DNA of 42,075 bases. Origin: Candidatus Binatia bacterium. GTDB lineage: Bacteria; Desulfobacterota; Binatia; Bin18. Below, piece by piece: positions 8,241 through 16,410 of this stretch (its first letter is position 1; the number at the start of each line of letters is the position of its first letter). The translations under genes were made by a program, and so were the position numbers. The DNA lies in assembly GCA_022826945.1 (NCBI GenBank), contig JAJDTY010000003.1, positions 1 through 42,075 of the forward strand, read 5' to 3'. The notes beneath the pieces were generated by a model, which ran no database searches, was not told the DNA's origin, and saw only the letters and a program-made list of their open reading frames with translations.

Positions 8241-9344
8241 ATGCGATTTGGCTTTCTGTCGGAATGTGAGACGCCGGAAGGGACCACCCATCACCGACGC
8301 TACTGGGAGGTCATGGACGAGGTCATCCTGGCCGAAGAGATGGGGTTCGATTTCTTCGGCACCTCAGAGCAGCATTTTCTGGTCGGCTTGGCTACGGTCT
8401 CAGCCCCCGAGGTCTTCTATCCGGCCATTGCCATGCGGACCAGCCGCATTCGGCTGCGCCACATGGTTGTCATTCTGCCTTTTCCGTTCAACCATCCGAT
8501 TCGCGTGGCCGAGCGACTGGCCACGCTGGATATTGTCTCAAACGGACGGGCGGAATTTGGGACGGGACGGGCCAATACCTTGGTCCAGCTTGAGGGCTTT
8601 GCCTGTCCGCTCGACGAAACGCGCGCCCGCTGGGAGGAAGCGCTCGAAGTCGTAATGAAAGCCTTCAAGGATGACCCCTTTTCGCACGAGGGCAAGTATT
8701 TTCAGATTCCGCCCCGTTCGCTCACACCTAAGCCCGTGCAAGACCCCCACCCGCCCGTCTATATGGTTGCCCAATCCCCGGACTCGCACGAGATTGCGGC
8801 CAGCAAGGGCATCGGCGCCCTGTCGTGGGATATGTATATGGGCTGGGACTATTTTGAGAAAAGCGCACGTTTGTATAAAGAGCAGATTCAGCAGGCCGAA
8901 CCGGTGGGAGCGTTCGTGACCAACTGTCTGAGCGCGGTCACACTCAACTGCGCCTGCGCCGAGACCACGGCCCAGGCCGTCCAAGAGACCCGCGAGTCCA
9001 TTCTCAATTTTGCCACGCCAGTCATCGAGTCCTTTTATCCCGACCTCGGACGTCAGGCCAAATCATACGCCTATATGCTGGAGTTGGAAAAAATCCGAGA
9101 TCGCTCCCGAGACCTCGACTGGCTCCGCAACGAGACGTCCGTTCTCGTCGGCGACCCGGACGTTTTCATAGAACGCATTCAGCGCTACCAGGAGGTTGGC
9201 GCCGACGAGGTCATCATGCGCCTGGACGGGACGCACGAGCAGATCATGCGCTCGATCAAACTCATCGGCAAATACGTTATTCCCAAATTCAAGACCCCGC
9301 GTAGCGTCATCGGGGCCAGTCCGCTGCCGGGGCGAGTACCATAG
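8241..9344 (+). CDS. LLM-class flavin-dependent oxidoreductase (1 of 6)
   Basis: A 367-residue bacterial-luciferase-like TIM-barrel monooxygenase or reductase using reduced flavin (or F420). The start at MRFGFLSECETPEG is fixed by AAAAGGAGGG upstream. Family segments include MGFDFFGTSEQHF, RIRLRHMVVILPF, HPIRVAERLATLD, SNGRAEFGTGR, and a C-terminal TIM half with PVYMVAQSPDSHEIAASKG. The EQH/EHH-type motif after the second strand is typical of luciferase-alpha-like members. The substrate is unknown. It is the first gene after the decayed transposase and starts a region with six such enzymes. Confidence 0.85.
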   Translation: MRFGFLSECETPEGTTHHRRYWEVMDEVILAEEMGFDFFGTSEQHFLVGLATVSAPEVFYPAIAMRTSRIRLRHMVVILPFPFNHPIRVAERLATLDIVSNGRAEFGTGRANTLVQLEGFACPLDETRARWEEALEVVMKAFKDDPFSHEGKYFQIPPRSLTPKPVQDPHPPVYMVAQSPDSHEIAASKGIGALSWDMYMGWDYFEKSARLYKEQIQQAEPVGAFVTNCLSAVTLNCACAETTAQAVQETRESILNFATPVIESFYPDLGRQAKSYAYMLELEKIRDRSRDLDWLRNETSVLVGDPDVFIERIQRYQEVGADEVIMRLDGTHEQIMRSIKLIGKYVIPKFKTPRSVIGASPLPGRVP

Positions 9345-9367
9345 TCCCGGGAGAAGGAGCGCTTACA

Positions 9368-9910
9368 TCAGCCAGCCACGGCCTCTGTTTTGAGGGCTCG
9401 GTAGCCCACGCTGAGCAGGTAGAGGTGTAAGACACAGACGCCGGCTCCGACGAGCGCAAAGATCACCGCCTCAACAAGCAAAAACAGGGGGAGGGGCGGC
9501 CAGCGCCATACTCCGAATCCCGCCCCGTGAACCAACTGATTGGCGTTGGCAATCACCGCCCACACAAAGGCTCCATGCAATAGAAAAATAACCGTATGCA
9601 AGACATATTCGTGCGTTGGTAATCCTCCCAGGGGTGCCCGCGACACTCGCTCGATTGACACATCCCACAAGGTGAAGATCACGGCGAGGGCCTGGATGCC
9701 GAGAAAGATGGCAAAGCCGACGCTCCCCATTTCAATAAAGACCAGCATCACCACCGTAGCAGTGAGAACCAGGGCGAGCAGGGTGTGGACACCATGCTCG
9801 CGAAAACTGGAGGCGTGGGCGTAGAGGCGGTAGCGATAGATGTGGTTATAGACAAAATCTATGGCGCCAATTCCGCCCCAGCCGAGCAATAACCATAGCG
9901 GTGCTTCCAT
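9368..9910 (-). CDS. Hypothetical polytopic membrane protein
   Basis: A 180-residue protein with about five membrane spans: residues 4-22, 44-62, 64-85, 108-125 and 147-170. Histidine-bearing loops stand out (YNHIYRYRLYAHASS, FREHGVHT, HEYVLHTVIFLLHG), and several histidines lie at membrane edges, as in some metal- or haem-binding integral proteins. I do not recognise the family. GGGAGG lies 8 bases before the ATG. It converges with the LLM gene ending at 9344 and is followed upstream by an SDR on the same strand. Confidence 0.6.
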   Translation of the reverse strand: MEAPLWLLLGWGGIGAIDFVYNHIYRYRLYAHASSFREHGVHTLLALVLTATVVMLVFIEMGSVGFAIFLGIQALAVIFTLWDVSIERVSRAPLGGLPTHEYVLHTVIFLLHGAFVWAVIANANQLVHGAGFGVWRWPPLPLFLLVEAVIFALVGAGVCVLHLYLLSVGYRALKTEAVAG

Positions 9911-9985
9911 GACTATTCCTCCCTTTCGCCATATCCAACTCCTGGGTTCAAACCGCCGGGTGTTTTACCTGGCTACATGCCTCTG

Positions 9986-10747
9986 CTACTGGGCGACATA
10001 CCCGCCATCGACCGACATGGCGTGGCCGGTCACAAACGAGGCCGCGTCCGAACACATCCAGACCACGGATTCGGCGATTTCCTCCGGTTTGCCCGTTCGC
10101 CCAACCGGCTCGGCCGCAACCAGGGCTTCGCCTAACTGGGGTTGATCGGCGGTGATACGCTCCACCATTGGCGTCTGAATCAGCCCAGGACAGACGGCAT
10201 TCACCCGAATGCCGGACTTAGCGTATTCCAGGGCCGCGGTTTTCGTCAATCCAACCACGCCGTGCTTGCTGGCCACATAGGCAGACATGCCGGCCACCCC
10301 GATTAAACCGGCCCCCGAGGCCGTATTCACAATCGCCCCGCTGCCCTGCTTGAGCATATGCGGCAATTCGTATTTCATGCACAGCCACACGCCGGTCAGA
10401 TTAATATCGATCACTTTGTCAAACACGTCTTCAGGATATTCATCCGTCGAAGCGAGCCGCCCTTCGATACCCGCATTATTATAGGCGCAGTCTATGCGAC
10501 CGTAGGTGTCCACCACCGTATTCACCATCGCTTCGACATCCGCCGCGTTTGAGACATCGACCTTAATGAAAAACGCCTCGCCACCGGCCTCTTTGACCAT
10601 ACGTACGGTCTCTTCGCCGCCCTCAACTACGATATCGGCGACCGCGACCTTGGCCCCTTCACGCGCGAACGCCAGAGCCGACGCCCGACCAATACCCGAA
10701 CCCGCACCCGTGATGAGCGCGACTTTTCCATCCAACTGTCCTGCCAT
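9986..10747 (-). CDS. SDR-family oxidoreductase (paralogue 1)
   Basis: A 253-residue classical short-chain dehydrogenase/reductase. The Rossmann motif TGAGSGIG is at residues 13-20 and NNAG at 90-93, with the catalytic Ser144, Tyr157 and Lys161 (AYVASKHG). It ends VTGHAMSVDGGYVAQ. The enzyme should interconvert an alcohol and a ketone with NAD(P). It lies 46 bases after LLM 2 on the same strand, so the pair looks co-transcribed. It is very similar throughout to the SDRs at 13012-13770 and 24867-25628, indicating local paralogue expansion. Substrate unknown. Confidence 0.92.
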   Translation of the reverse strand: MAGQLDGKVALITGAGSGIGRASALAFAREGAKVAVADIVVEGGEETVRMVKEAGGEAFFIKVDVSNAADVEAMVNTVVDTYGRIDCAYNNAGIEGRLASTDEYPEDVFDKVIDINLTGVWLCMKYELPHMLKQGSGAIVNTASGAGLIGVAGMSAYVASKHGVVGLTKTAALEYAKSGIRVNAVCPGLIQTPMVERITADQPQLGEALVAAEPVGRTGKPEEIAESVVWMCSDAASFVTGHAMSVDGGYVAQ

Positions 10748-10793
10748 GCTCTACTCTCCTCTCTCCTTAATTTCCTCGGTATCTCCGCGGGTA

Positions 10794-11918
10794 TCACTCC
10801 GCGATATTCGTTGTTACCGCCTCAATATCAACCGGCGCTGAACGCGGCTGCGGTGTCCAGCTTTTGAGTTCTGGGCCGACCTCTCTGGCAAATAATTGCA
10901 TGCAGCGTTCCACCTGTTGGTACGGCTGGCTTTGATAGCTAAAACAGCCGATTACCTCAAAGTCGCCAATAAGCTCACGGCGGCGCTCAAGCTTTTTCAG
11001 CAGCGTGTCAGGATTGCCCCATAAATTCGCATTCAGAAAGCCCTCAACAGCAACATCCGGGTCAAGCTGCTGCATCATCTCTGCGGTCCGCGCATAGTGT
11101 TGGTATGATTTCCCGGCTTTCGCAAAATGTTCTCCCAGCATCTCATAATGTTCCATCACCGCCCAGTAGTAGCCGACGATATGTTTCCGGGCGACCTCTT
11201 CGGCCTGGCGGCTCTCTTCATAGCACGCCACGAAATCGCCGCAGGTCACAGGCGGAGCGTCTGCGCCATGGTGATACGCGCGATACATCTCTCGGTACTG
11301 CCAGATAGAGTCTGCGACTTGATCCCAGGCAGCCTGGGAGAACATCATCGCGCCGAGACCTAATCGGGCGGCCACCTCGAACGATTCTGGCGACATACAG
11401 ACCATATAGCGGCGGTCTTTGAAGCTCTGAAACGGGCGCGGGCGCACCTCAATCCGCTCTTGTCTATAATAGGGCGTGTCGGCCTCAACGACCCCGTCTT
11501 CCAATCCCCTGAGCACAATCTCAGCGGCCTGATTAAAACGATCACGCGCTTCGGACATATCAACCCCAAAACCACGGTATTCGCGCTGGGCAAGCCCGCG
11601 CCCAAGCCCCAGGACGGCGCGGCCGTCAGACAGGTGATCCAACAAGACCATTTTTTCCACGACCCGCACAGGATCGTTCCAAGGTAAGATAATCACCCCA
11701 GTGGCGAGTTGGATGCGCTCTGTTTGCGCGGCGAGATAGCTCAGATATTGCATATTGTCGGGACACATCGCGTAGTCAAAGAAATGGTGCTCAACCGGCC
11801 ATATAATATCAAAGCCGAATTCCTCGGCCTTGAGAGCCAGCCGCGTCTCTTGTTTGTACATCTCCCGGTCATCGTACTGCGTGTGGTTTTGCAACACCAT
11901 CGACATTCCAAGTCGCAT
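10794..11918 (-). CDS. LLM-class flavin-dependent oxidoreductase (2 of 6)
   Basis: A 374-residue luciferase-like TIM-barrel enzyme. The start at MRLGMSMVLQNHTQYDD follows GAAAGGAAC with good spacing, and an earlier GTG-frame extension is not needed. Motifs are FGFDIIWPVEHHF, RIQLATGVIILPWNDPVRVV, SDGRAVLGLGRGLAQREY and MVCMSPESFEVAARLG. The VEHHF motif puts it near luciferase-alpha-type monooxygenases. It is divergent from LLM 3 (start 12115), sharing a gap with an AT-rich stretch at 11966-11985 that may hold promoters. It is probably co-transcribed with the SDR at 9986-10747. Confidence 0.85.
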   Translation of the reverse strand: MRLGMSMVLQNHTQYDDREMYKQETRLALKAEEFGFDIIWPVEHHFFDYAMCPDNMQYLSYLAAQTERIQLATGVIILPWNDPVRVVEKMVLLDHLSDGRAVLGLGRGLAQREYRGFGVDMSEARDRFNQAAEIVLRGLEDGVVEADTPYYRQERIEVRPRPFQSFKDRRYMVCMSPESFEVAARLGLGAMMFSQAAWDQVADSIWQYREMYRAYHHGADAPPVTCGDFVACYEESRQAEEVARKHIVGYYWAVMEHYEMLGEHFAKAGKSYQHYARTAEMMQQLDPDVAVEGFLNANLWGNPDTLLKKLERRRELIGDFEVIGCFSYQSQPYQQVERCMQLFAREVGPELKSWTPQPRSAPVDIEAVTTNIAE

Positions 11919-12114
11919 GCTCGTTCCTTTCTTCACGCGCTATGTTCCAACAAAGTCCGCCAGGCGATAATATATAGTCATATACGCAATACTTGCTACA
12001 TCATTTGAGCCAAGCTGAGGAGAGACAAGATTGCGGTAGACAACCCGCTCTCACTCGTATCGCCAGGGAGCGGTTCGCCACGTCCACACCGATCCACACC
12101 AAGGAGGGACAGCT

Positions 12115-12999
12115 ATGACAGATTTTGGCATTGTGACCATTCCCACCCATTACACGATCCAACCGGTGGATCTTGCTCGCTGGCTGGAAGCGCACGGTTT
12201 TGAATCTCTCTTCTTTGGAGAACATACCCATATTCCGACGAGTCGCCTCAGTCCGTTCCCTGGCGGTGGAGACCTGCCAGGTTACTATAGTGAGTTTTTT
12301 GACCCCTTTATTGGCCTGACGGCCGCGGCCGCGGTGACCCAGAAGCTCAAGGTTGGCACCTCAGTCTGTCTCGTCCCAGAACATCATCCGATTACCTTGG
12401 CAAAAGCAGTCGCCTGTCTGGATCGCGTCGCCAACGGGCGCTTCGTGTTTGGCATCGGCGCCGGCTGGAACGCAGAGGAGATGGCCGACCACGGAGTCGC
12501 ATTCAAAAACCGGTGGAAGATCACCAGAGAGAACATTCTTGCCATGCGAGAGATATGGACCAAGGAAGTGGCCGAGTTCCACGGCCAGTTCGTCAACTTT
12601 GATCCGATGTGGTGCTGGCCGAAACCGGTGCAAGCGGGAGGGCCGCCCGTGCTTCTGGGAGCCAGTTCCACGTGGTCACCCAGGCGCATCGTCGAGTATT
12701 GTGATGACTGGTTTCCGGTTGATGGTCTGGTCGAAGGGCTGGAGGAACTCACCCAGGGGCTGAATGCCATCAGAATAGAGGCAGACCGAGTTGGGCGCGC
12801 CATGGAGGCCTTCGACTTGACAGTGATCACCTGGGTCTTGACGGCATATGCACAAGCGGCCCCGAATGCCCTGCAGCGGTTGCACGAACTGATTGCGCTC
12901 GGTTTTACCCGGATTGTTTTTTTGATTGAGCCGGCCACCCCTGAGATCCAGTGGCCCATCTTGGAAAAGGGAGCGAAACTCATCCAGCACTTTCGGTAG
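12115..12999 (+). CDS. LLM-class oxidoreductase, F420-type (3 of 6)
   Basis: A 294-residue, shorter luciferase-like protein of the type usually annotated as F420-dependent (TIGR03619-like). The start MTDFGIVTIPTHYTIQP has AAGGAGGGAC upstream. Motifs are HGFESLFFGEHTHIP, LKVGTSVCLVPEHHPITLAK, ANGRFVFGIGAGWNAEEM and PPVLLGASS. The GAGWNxEE signature is characteristic of this subgroup. It converges with the SDR at 13012, the stop codons being only 12 bases apart. Whether the cell makes F420 cannot be seen here, and FMN use is possible. Confidence 0.85.
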   Translation: MTDFGIVTIPTHYTIQPVDLARWLEAHGFESLFFGEHTHIPTSRLSPFPGGGDLPGYYSEFFDPFIGLTAAAAVTQKLKVGTSVCLVPEHHPITLAKAVACLDRVANGRFVFGIGAGWNAEEMADHGVAFKNRWKITRENILAMREIWTKEVAEFHGQFVNFDPMWCWPKPVQAGGPPVLLGASSTWSPRRIVEYCDDWFPVDGLVEGLEELTQGLNAIRIEADRVGRAMEAFDLTVITWVLTAYAQAAPNALQRLHELIALGFTRIVFLIEPATPEIQWPILEKGAKLIQHFR

Positions 13000-13011
13000 A
13001 GACGGAGCGAA

Positions 13012-13770
13012 CTACTGCGCCACATAGCCCCCGTCTACGGTCATGGCATGTCCGGTGACAAACGAGGCCGCGGCCGAGCACAGCCAGACCACAGCTTCCG
13101 CCACTTCCTCGGGCCGGCCGATACGTCCAATGGGTTCCACGGCAACAAACCGTTCCTCAAGCTCGGGCATGCGGTCTAAACTGCGCTGGACCATAGGCGT
13201 CCGAATTACCCCTGGACAGACGGCATTGACCCGAATACCAGACTTTGCATATTCCAAGGCCGCGGTTTTTGTGAGTCCGACAATGCCGTGTTTACTGGCG
13301 CCGTAGCCAGCCGACCGACTGCCGACCAATCCAGCGATTGAGGCCGTGTTGACGATAGCCCCCCCACCCTGTTTGAGCATCTGCGGGATCTGGTATTTCA
13401 TGCCTAACCACACCCCTTTGAGATTAATATTGATAATCCGGTTCCACGCCTCTTCCGTCCAGTCTGCGGTCGGTGTCAGCACCATACCCTCAATGCCGGC
13501 GTTATTGTGGGCGTAGTCGAGCCGGTCATACGCAGCAACGCTTGCCTGTACGAGGGCTTCGACTTCGGACGCCCGGGAGACATCGGTTTTCACAAAAAGC
13601 GCTCTCCCACCTGCGGACTCGACTAAGCGGACGGTTTCTGCTCCGCCAGCCGTATCGACATCCGCAACCACGACCGTCGCCCCTTCACGCGCAAAGGCCA
13701 AAGCCGACGCCCGCCCAATCCCCGAGCCCGCGCCCGTGACGAGCGCGACTTTTCCATCCGACTGCCCCAT
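13012..13770 (-). CDS. SDR-family oxidoreductase (paralogue 2)
   Basis: A 252-residue classical SDR with TGAGSGIG at residues 12-19, NNAG, Ser143, Tyr156 and Lys160 (GYGASKHG), and the C-terminus VTGHAMTVDGGYVAQ. It is closely related to the SDRs at 9986 and 24867, sharing long identical stretches such as GRASALAFAREGA. GGAGG lies upstream of the ATG. It follows the cytochrome/sulfite-dehydrogenase pair on the same strand after 30 bases, so it may be transcribed with them. The substrate is unknown. Confidence 0.92.
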   Translation of the reverse strand: MGQSDGKVALVTGAGSGIGRASALAFAREGATVVVADVDTAGGAETVRLVESAGGRALFVKTDVSRASEVEALVQASVAAYDRLDYAHNNAGIEGMVLTPTADWTEEAWNRIININLKGVWLGMKYQIPQMLKQGGGAIVNTASIAGLVGSRSAGYGASKHGIVGLTKTAALEYAKSGIRVNAVCPGVIRTPMVQRSLDRMPELEERFVAVEPIGRIGRPEEVAEAVVWLCSAAASFVTGHAMTVDGGYVAQ

Positions 13771-13800
13771 ACTGTGACCTCCTGTCCTTCTGAGTCTGTC

Positions 13801-14142
13801 TCATCTCTCCGGTCCGTAGTGTTCGACCAGATAGTCAATAATAGCCGTTTGCTCTGACGGTGTAATCCAGCCGGCGCCAAACTGCTCAACCATATCCTCC
13901 ATCACCCACTCCCAGGTTGCGCGATTGAGTTGCTGCGCTTGGACGAGCTGAAAGCTGTGGCAGGCCGAACAGTATTCTCGGGTCAGCACCTCCGGGCCGG
14001 GGTTTGCTTCATCGATCACCGGCTTCTGAACTGCCGACACTGCGCCCGCTGATTGATAGTTTTCCTCTCCAGCGGCTAATCCCCACACCAGAGCCAGCGC
14101 GCTACCGATTATCACAAGGCTCGCCGCACTCCCGGGTCGCAT
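13801..14142 (-). CDS. Small c-type cytochrome, probable sulfite dehydrogenase cytochrome subunit
   Basis: A 113-residue exported cytochrome. The hydrophobic signal peptide spans residues 8-24, followed by a single haem-binding CxxCH at Cys58-Cys61-His62 (EYCSACHSF) and a C-terminal helix ending EHYGPER. The met ligand is not obvious; the M in WVMEDMVEQF is a candidate. It starts 2 bases after the stop of the upstream molybdopterin oxidoreductase, so the two are translationally coupled. This matches SorA/SorB-type periplasmic sulfite dehydrogenases, where the cytochrome takes electrons from the molybdenum subunit. The SorB label is by context. Confidence 0.75.
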   Translation of the reverse strand: MRPGSAASLVIIGSALALVWGLAAGEENYQSAGAVSAVQKPVIDEANPGPEVLTREYCSACHSFQLVQAQQLNRATWEWVMEDMVEQFGAGWITPSEQTAIIDYLVEHYGPER

Positions 14143-14144
14143 GC

Positions 14145-15380
14145 TCAGGCCGTGACCATAACCGGCAGCCGGTGGATGACGTTCCCGAGATAGCCTTTTG
14201 GATTCCAGGGTTGACGAAAGGGCTGGGCGTTCCCTTTGTCATCAAAGGCGCGGGCCCAGATTTCGTAATAGCCCTTCCTGGGCAACGCGAAGTCGCATTC
14301 CCAGTCTGCCCAGGCATAGGCGTTGGCGGGTTGGGTGAGCGTAGTCTTTTTCCAGTGAATGCCGAAATCCGTAGACACCAAGACTTCCCTGACCCTCCTC
14401 TCGCCAGCCCAGGCGTGACCCCGCACGGTGATCGACTGTCCGGCCGGGAATTCGGCGTTGGCTTGAGGCGCGGTGATCAAAGATTTGATACGCCAGGCCG
14501 TGGCAACGACCATATCTTCCTTTGGCGGCCTGGAGCCGGGCTCAACCGGATAGGCTGGCACGCGGTAGGAGTAGCCTGTCATCTTTTGGGAGTCGTGGAC
14601 CTGATCGAGCACCACAATACGGTTCAGCCATTTTTGGGAACAGCTCCCGATCCAGCCCGGCACAACGAGCCGAACAGGATAGCCGTTGAGCGCCGGCAGC
14701 GCAGCCCCGTTCATCTGATAGGCAATCAGCGTATGCTCGTCCATGGCCTTTTCTATGGGGATGCCACGTGAGAACGGTTGCGCTGACCCCAAGGGCTGGT
14801 CCTCGCCGTAATGGGCCGTATACACCGCGCTTGATTTGAGACCCGCCTTTTTCAGGACATCCCGCAGCCGGACTCCAGTCCATTGACTGCACGCCACCGC
14901 CCCGCGCGTCCATTGGTTCCCACGGACCTTAGGCTCAAACAGCGCCCGACCGTTTCCGCCACACTCAATCACAGCCTGCTGCGTGACCGAGGGCAACTGC
15001 TGCAATTCGTCCAGACTTAGCGCGAGCGGCGTGGTCACCTCTCCCTCAACACTGAGCGTCCATCCCTGCGGGTCTTTGTTCTTCGCTCGGGCCGGAACCG
15101 ACCCATTATTCCGGACGAAATGCCGAGCCGCAGGGGTCATATCATCGTCGAGCAGGTGGGGTGCAAACTCACCATTAATTGGTTGACTCGTAAGGACCGT
15201 CATACCGGGTTTTGTTCCCAGCAGGGCGTCGTCGTCGGCCCAGGCCACGGGCAACAGTCCGCGGCCTACTAATCCCTTGAGCGCGGCATCCGCCCCCGCG
15301 CCGCAGGCCGTCAGAAACGCGAGCCACGCCCCACTATGCCCCATATGTGTCAGGAATCGGCGCCGTGAGAATGCCTTCAT
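14145..15380 (-). CDS. Sulfite oxidase-family molybdopterin oxidoreductase (SorA-like), Tat-exported
   Basis: A 411-residue protein starting MKAFSRRRFLTHMG, with AGGAGGTGGG directly upstream. The twin-arginine motif RRRFL (residues 6-10) and hydrophobic segment direct folded export. The molybdenum-ligand Cys140 lies in VIECGGNGRALFEP. RLVVPGWIGSCSQKWLNR and the C-terminal dimerisation domain (VRGHAWAGERRVREV...DFGIHWKKT) complete the sulfite-oxidase fold. The adjacent cytochrome c gene supports periplasmic sulfite oxidation to sulfate. It may dispose of sulfite released by sulfonate- or sulfone-cleaving LLM enzymes nearby, which is inference. It is divergent from the selenoprotein gene at 15552. 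Confidence 0.88.
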   Translation of the reverse strand: MKAFSRRRFLTHMGHSGAWLAFLTACGAGADAALKGLVGRGLLPVAWADDDALLGTKPGMTVLTSQPINGEFAPHLLDDDMTPAARHFVRNNGSVPARAKNKDPQGWTLSVEGEVTTPLALSLDELQQLPSVTQQAVIECGGNGRALFEPKVRGNQWTRGAVACSQWTGVRLRDVLKKAGLKSSAVYTAHYGEDQPLGSAQPFSRGIPIEKAMDEHTLIAYQMNGAALPALNGYPVRLVVPGWIGSCSQKWLNRIVVLDQVHDSQKMTGYSYRVPAYPVEPGSRPPKEDMVVATAWRIKSLITAPQANAEFPAGQSITVRGHAWAGERRVREVLVSTDFGIHWKKTTLTQPANAYAWADWECDFALPRKGYYEIWARAFDDKGNAQPFRQPWNPKGYLGNVIHRLPVMVTA

Positions 15381-15551
15381 ACCCACCTCCTGAAAAATCC
15401 ACCGTTCATTCGTCAAGCCAGGGCAAAATACCCCAGGTCTCAAGCCTGAGCAAATCGGAAGGCAATACGGGATAGGCCACCCTCCGACGAAGTGTTAGGC
15501 TGTCGCCAAGCTTCTCACTGCGAACCGTTAGTACCAGAAGGAGGTCCGTCC

Positions 15552-16178
15552 ATGAGTCGTCCAGCCGTACCGGAAGCCTGGGTACGCATCCCCACACAGG
15601 AAGAATTTCGGGCAGCAATGCCGTCGGGAGCAAAGGGCGTATACGAATTCGGTTTTATCCCGGCCATGGGTCGTTTACTTGCCGCCCACCCGACTATTGG
15701 TCGGGCGTTCGGGAACCTGTTCATGCAGATTATGTTCGCGCCCGGACATCTGAGCCGGGCAGAGCGGGAAATGGTTGCCGGCGTTGCCGCTGCAGCCCAA
15801 GATTGCCACTATTGAACGCAGTCTCACGCAGAGTTTCTGCGTGTCGAAGACGGCAACCCAGCACTTGTGGAAGCCATCAAAACGCGAAGCTGGAACACGC
15901 TGACCGGTCTGTCCGAACGTGAGCGAGCCTTGTGTACGCTGGCGGAAAAGCTCAGCGCGACACCCACGCGCATGACCGCCGACGACTGGCAGCCACTCCG
16001 GGATCTCGGCTTTGACGATACCGCCTGCCTCGAAGTCGCGCACATCGTCGGTATCTTTAATCATCTAACGCGCCTCGCCGATGGGCTCGGCCTTCAGTTG
16101 GACGCCGGCACACAAAAAGCTTCTGAGACCGGGGAGGTCTTAGGGACACCGGAACAGGCGGCGGGGCAGGCGGCTTGA
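15552..16178 (+). CDS. AhpD/carboxymuconolactone-decarboxylase-like selenoprotein (TGA = selenocysteine)
   Basis: Start ATG at 15552 (MSRPAVPEAWVRIP) after AGAAGGAGG. The frame meets TGA at 15813-15815 and continues open to TAG/TGA at 16178, giving 208 residues if TGA is selenocysteine. The motif becomes Cys85-His-Tyr-Sec88-Thr-Gln-Ser-His92. That spacing equals the Cys-x-x-Cys-x-x-x-His redox centre of AhpD and peroxidase-related proteins, with Sec replacing the second Cys. Downstream, SHAEFLRVEDGNPALVEAI and the helix LTGLSERERALCTLAEKLS are ordinary for the family, so the gene is not decayed. A SECIS-like hairpin follows the TGA. Role: thiol/selenol-dependent peroxide reduction. Homologues with Sec in this motif have been reported in bacterial selenoproteome surveys. 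Selenocysteine machinery is not in the window. Confidence 0.85.
15825..15843 (+). promoter_or_regulatory. Bacterial SECIS-like hairpin for selenocysteine insertion
   Basis: CACGCAGA (15825-15832) pairs perfectly with TCTGCGTG (15836-15843) around a three-base loop GTT. The loop begins 18 bases after the TGA at 15813-15815, inside the 16-37-base window known for bacterial SECIS elements. Its first loop base is G, as required by the usual consensus. The hairpin lies wholly within the coding frame. Confidence 0.75.
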
Positions 16179-16202
16179 GAAGTGCCCTCTAGCAGTCCGT
16201 AG

Positions 16203-16239
16203 GAGCAAGGCATTGCTCGTGGCCAATTAACAGCAATGC
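16203..16239. repeat. Nested inverted repeats downstream of the selenoprotein gene
   Basis: GAGCAA-GGCA-TTGCTC (16203-16218) forms a short hairpin. Overlapping it, GCATTGCT (16210-16217) pairs with AGCAATGC (16232-16239). The two structures are mutually exclusive. They may act as a terminator (no T-tract) or be part of a repeat cluster filling 16179-16410. Confidence 0.35.
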
Positions 16240-16287
16240 TCTGCCTCTACACACGTATTTCCACTTCATTCCATCCAGACTGCAGTC

Positions 16288-16381
16288 GCGTTGTTGTAGG
16301 GACAGCCCTTGTGGCTACCCGTTCCCCCTTGGACGACCGCATGGGGTCGCCCCTACGAGAAGGCCCATCAAACAACAACGC
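16288..16381. repeat. MITE-like dispersed repeat with terminal inverted repeats
   Basis: A 94-base element bounded by perfect 10-base inverted repeats: GCGTTGTTGT at 16288-16297 and ACAACAACGC at 16372-16381. Inside are two imperfect palindromes, GTAGGGACAGCCCTTGTGG... and, read on the minus strand, GTAGGGGCGACCCCATGCGG. The GTAGGGGCGACCCC type of palindrome is, in my recollection, a widespread dispersed intergenic repeat in several environmental phyla. It is non-coding, and no target duplication was identified. Confidence 0.55.
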
Positions 16382-16383
16382 TC

Positions 16384-16400
16384 GAGCGGTACCACCGCTC
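16384..16400 (-). terminator. Terminator-like hairpin after the LinD-like gene
   Basis: GAGCGGT (16384-16390), loop ACC, ACCGCTC (16394-16400): a perfect 7-bp stem 11 bases beyond the stop codon at 16411. On the minus strand it is followed by GAGCGTTGTTGTTTG, a T-rich though not pure T run. A plausible intrinsic terminator. Confidence 0.4.
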
Positions 16401-16410
16401 AACAACAACT

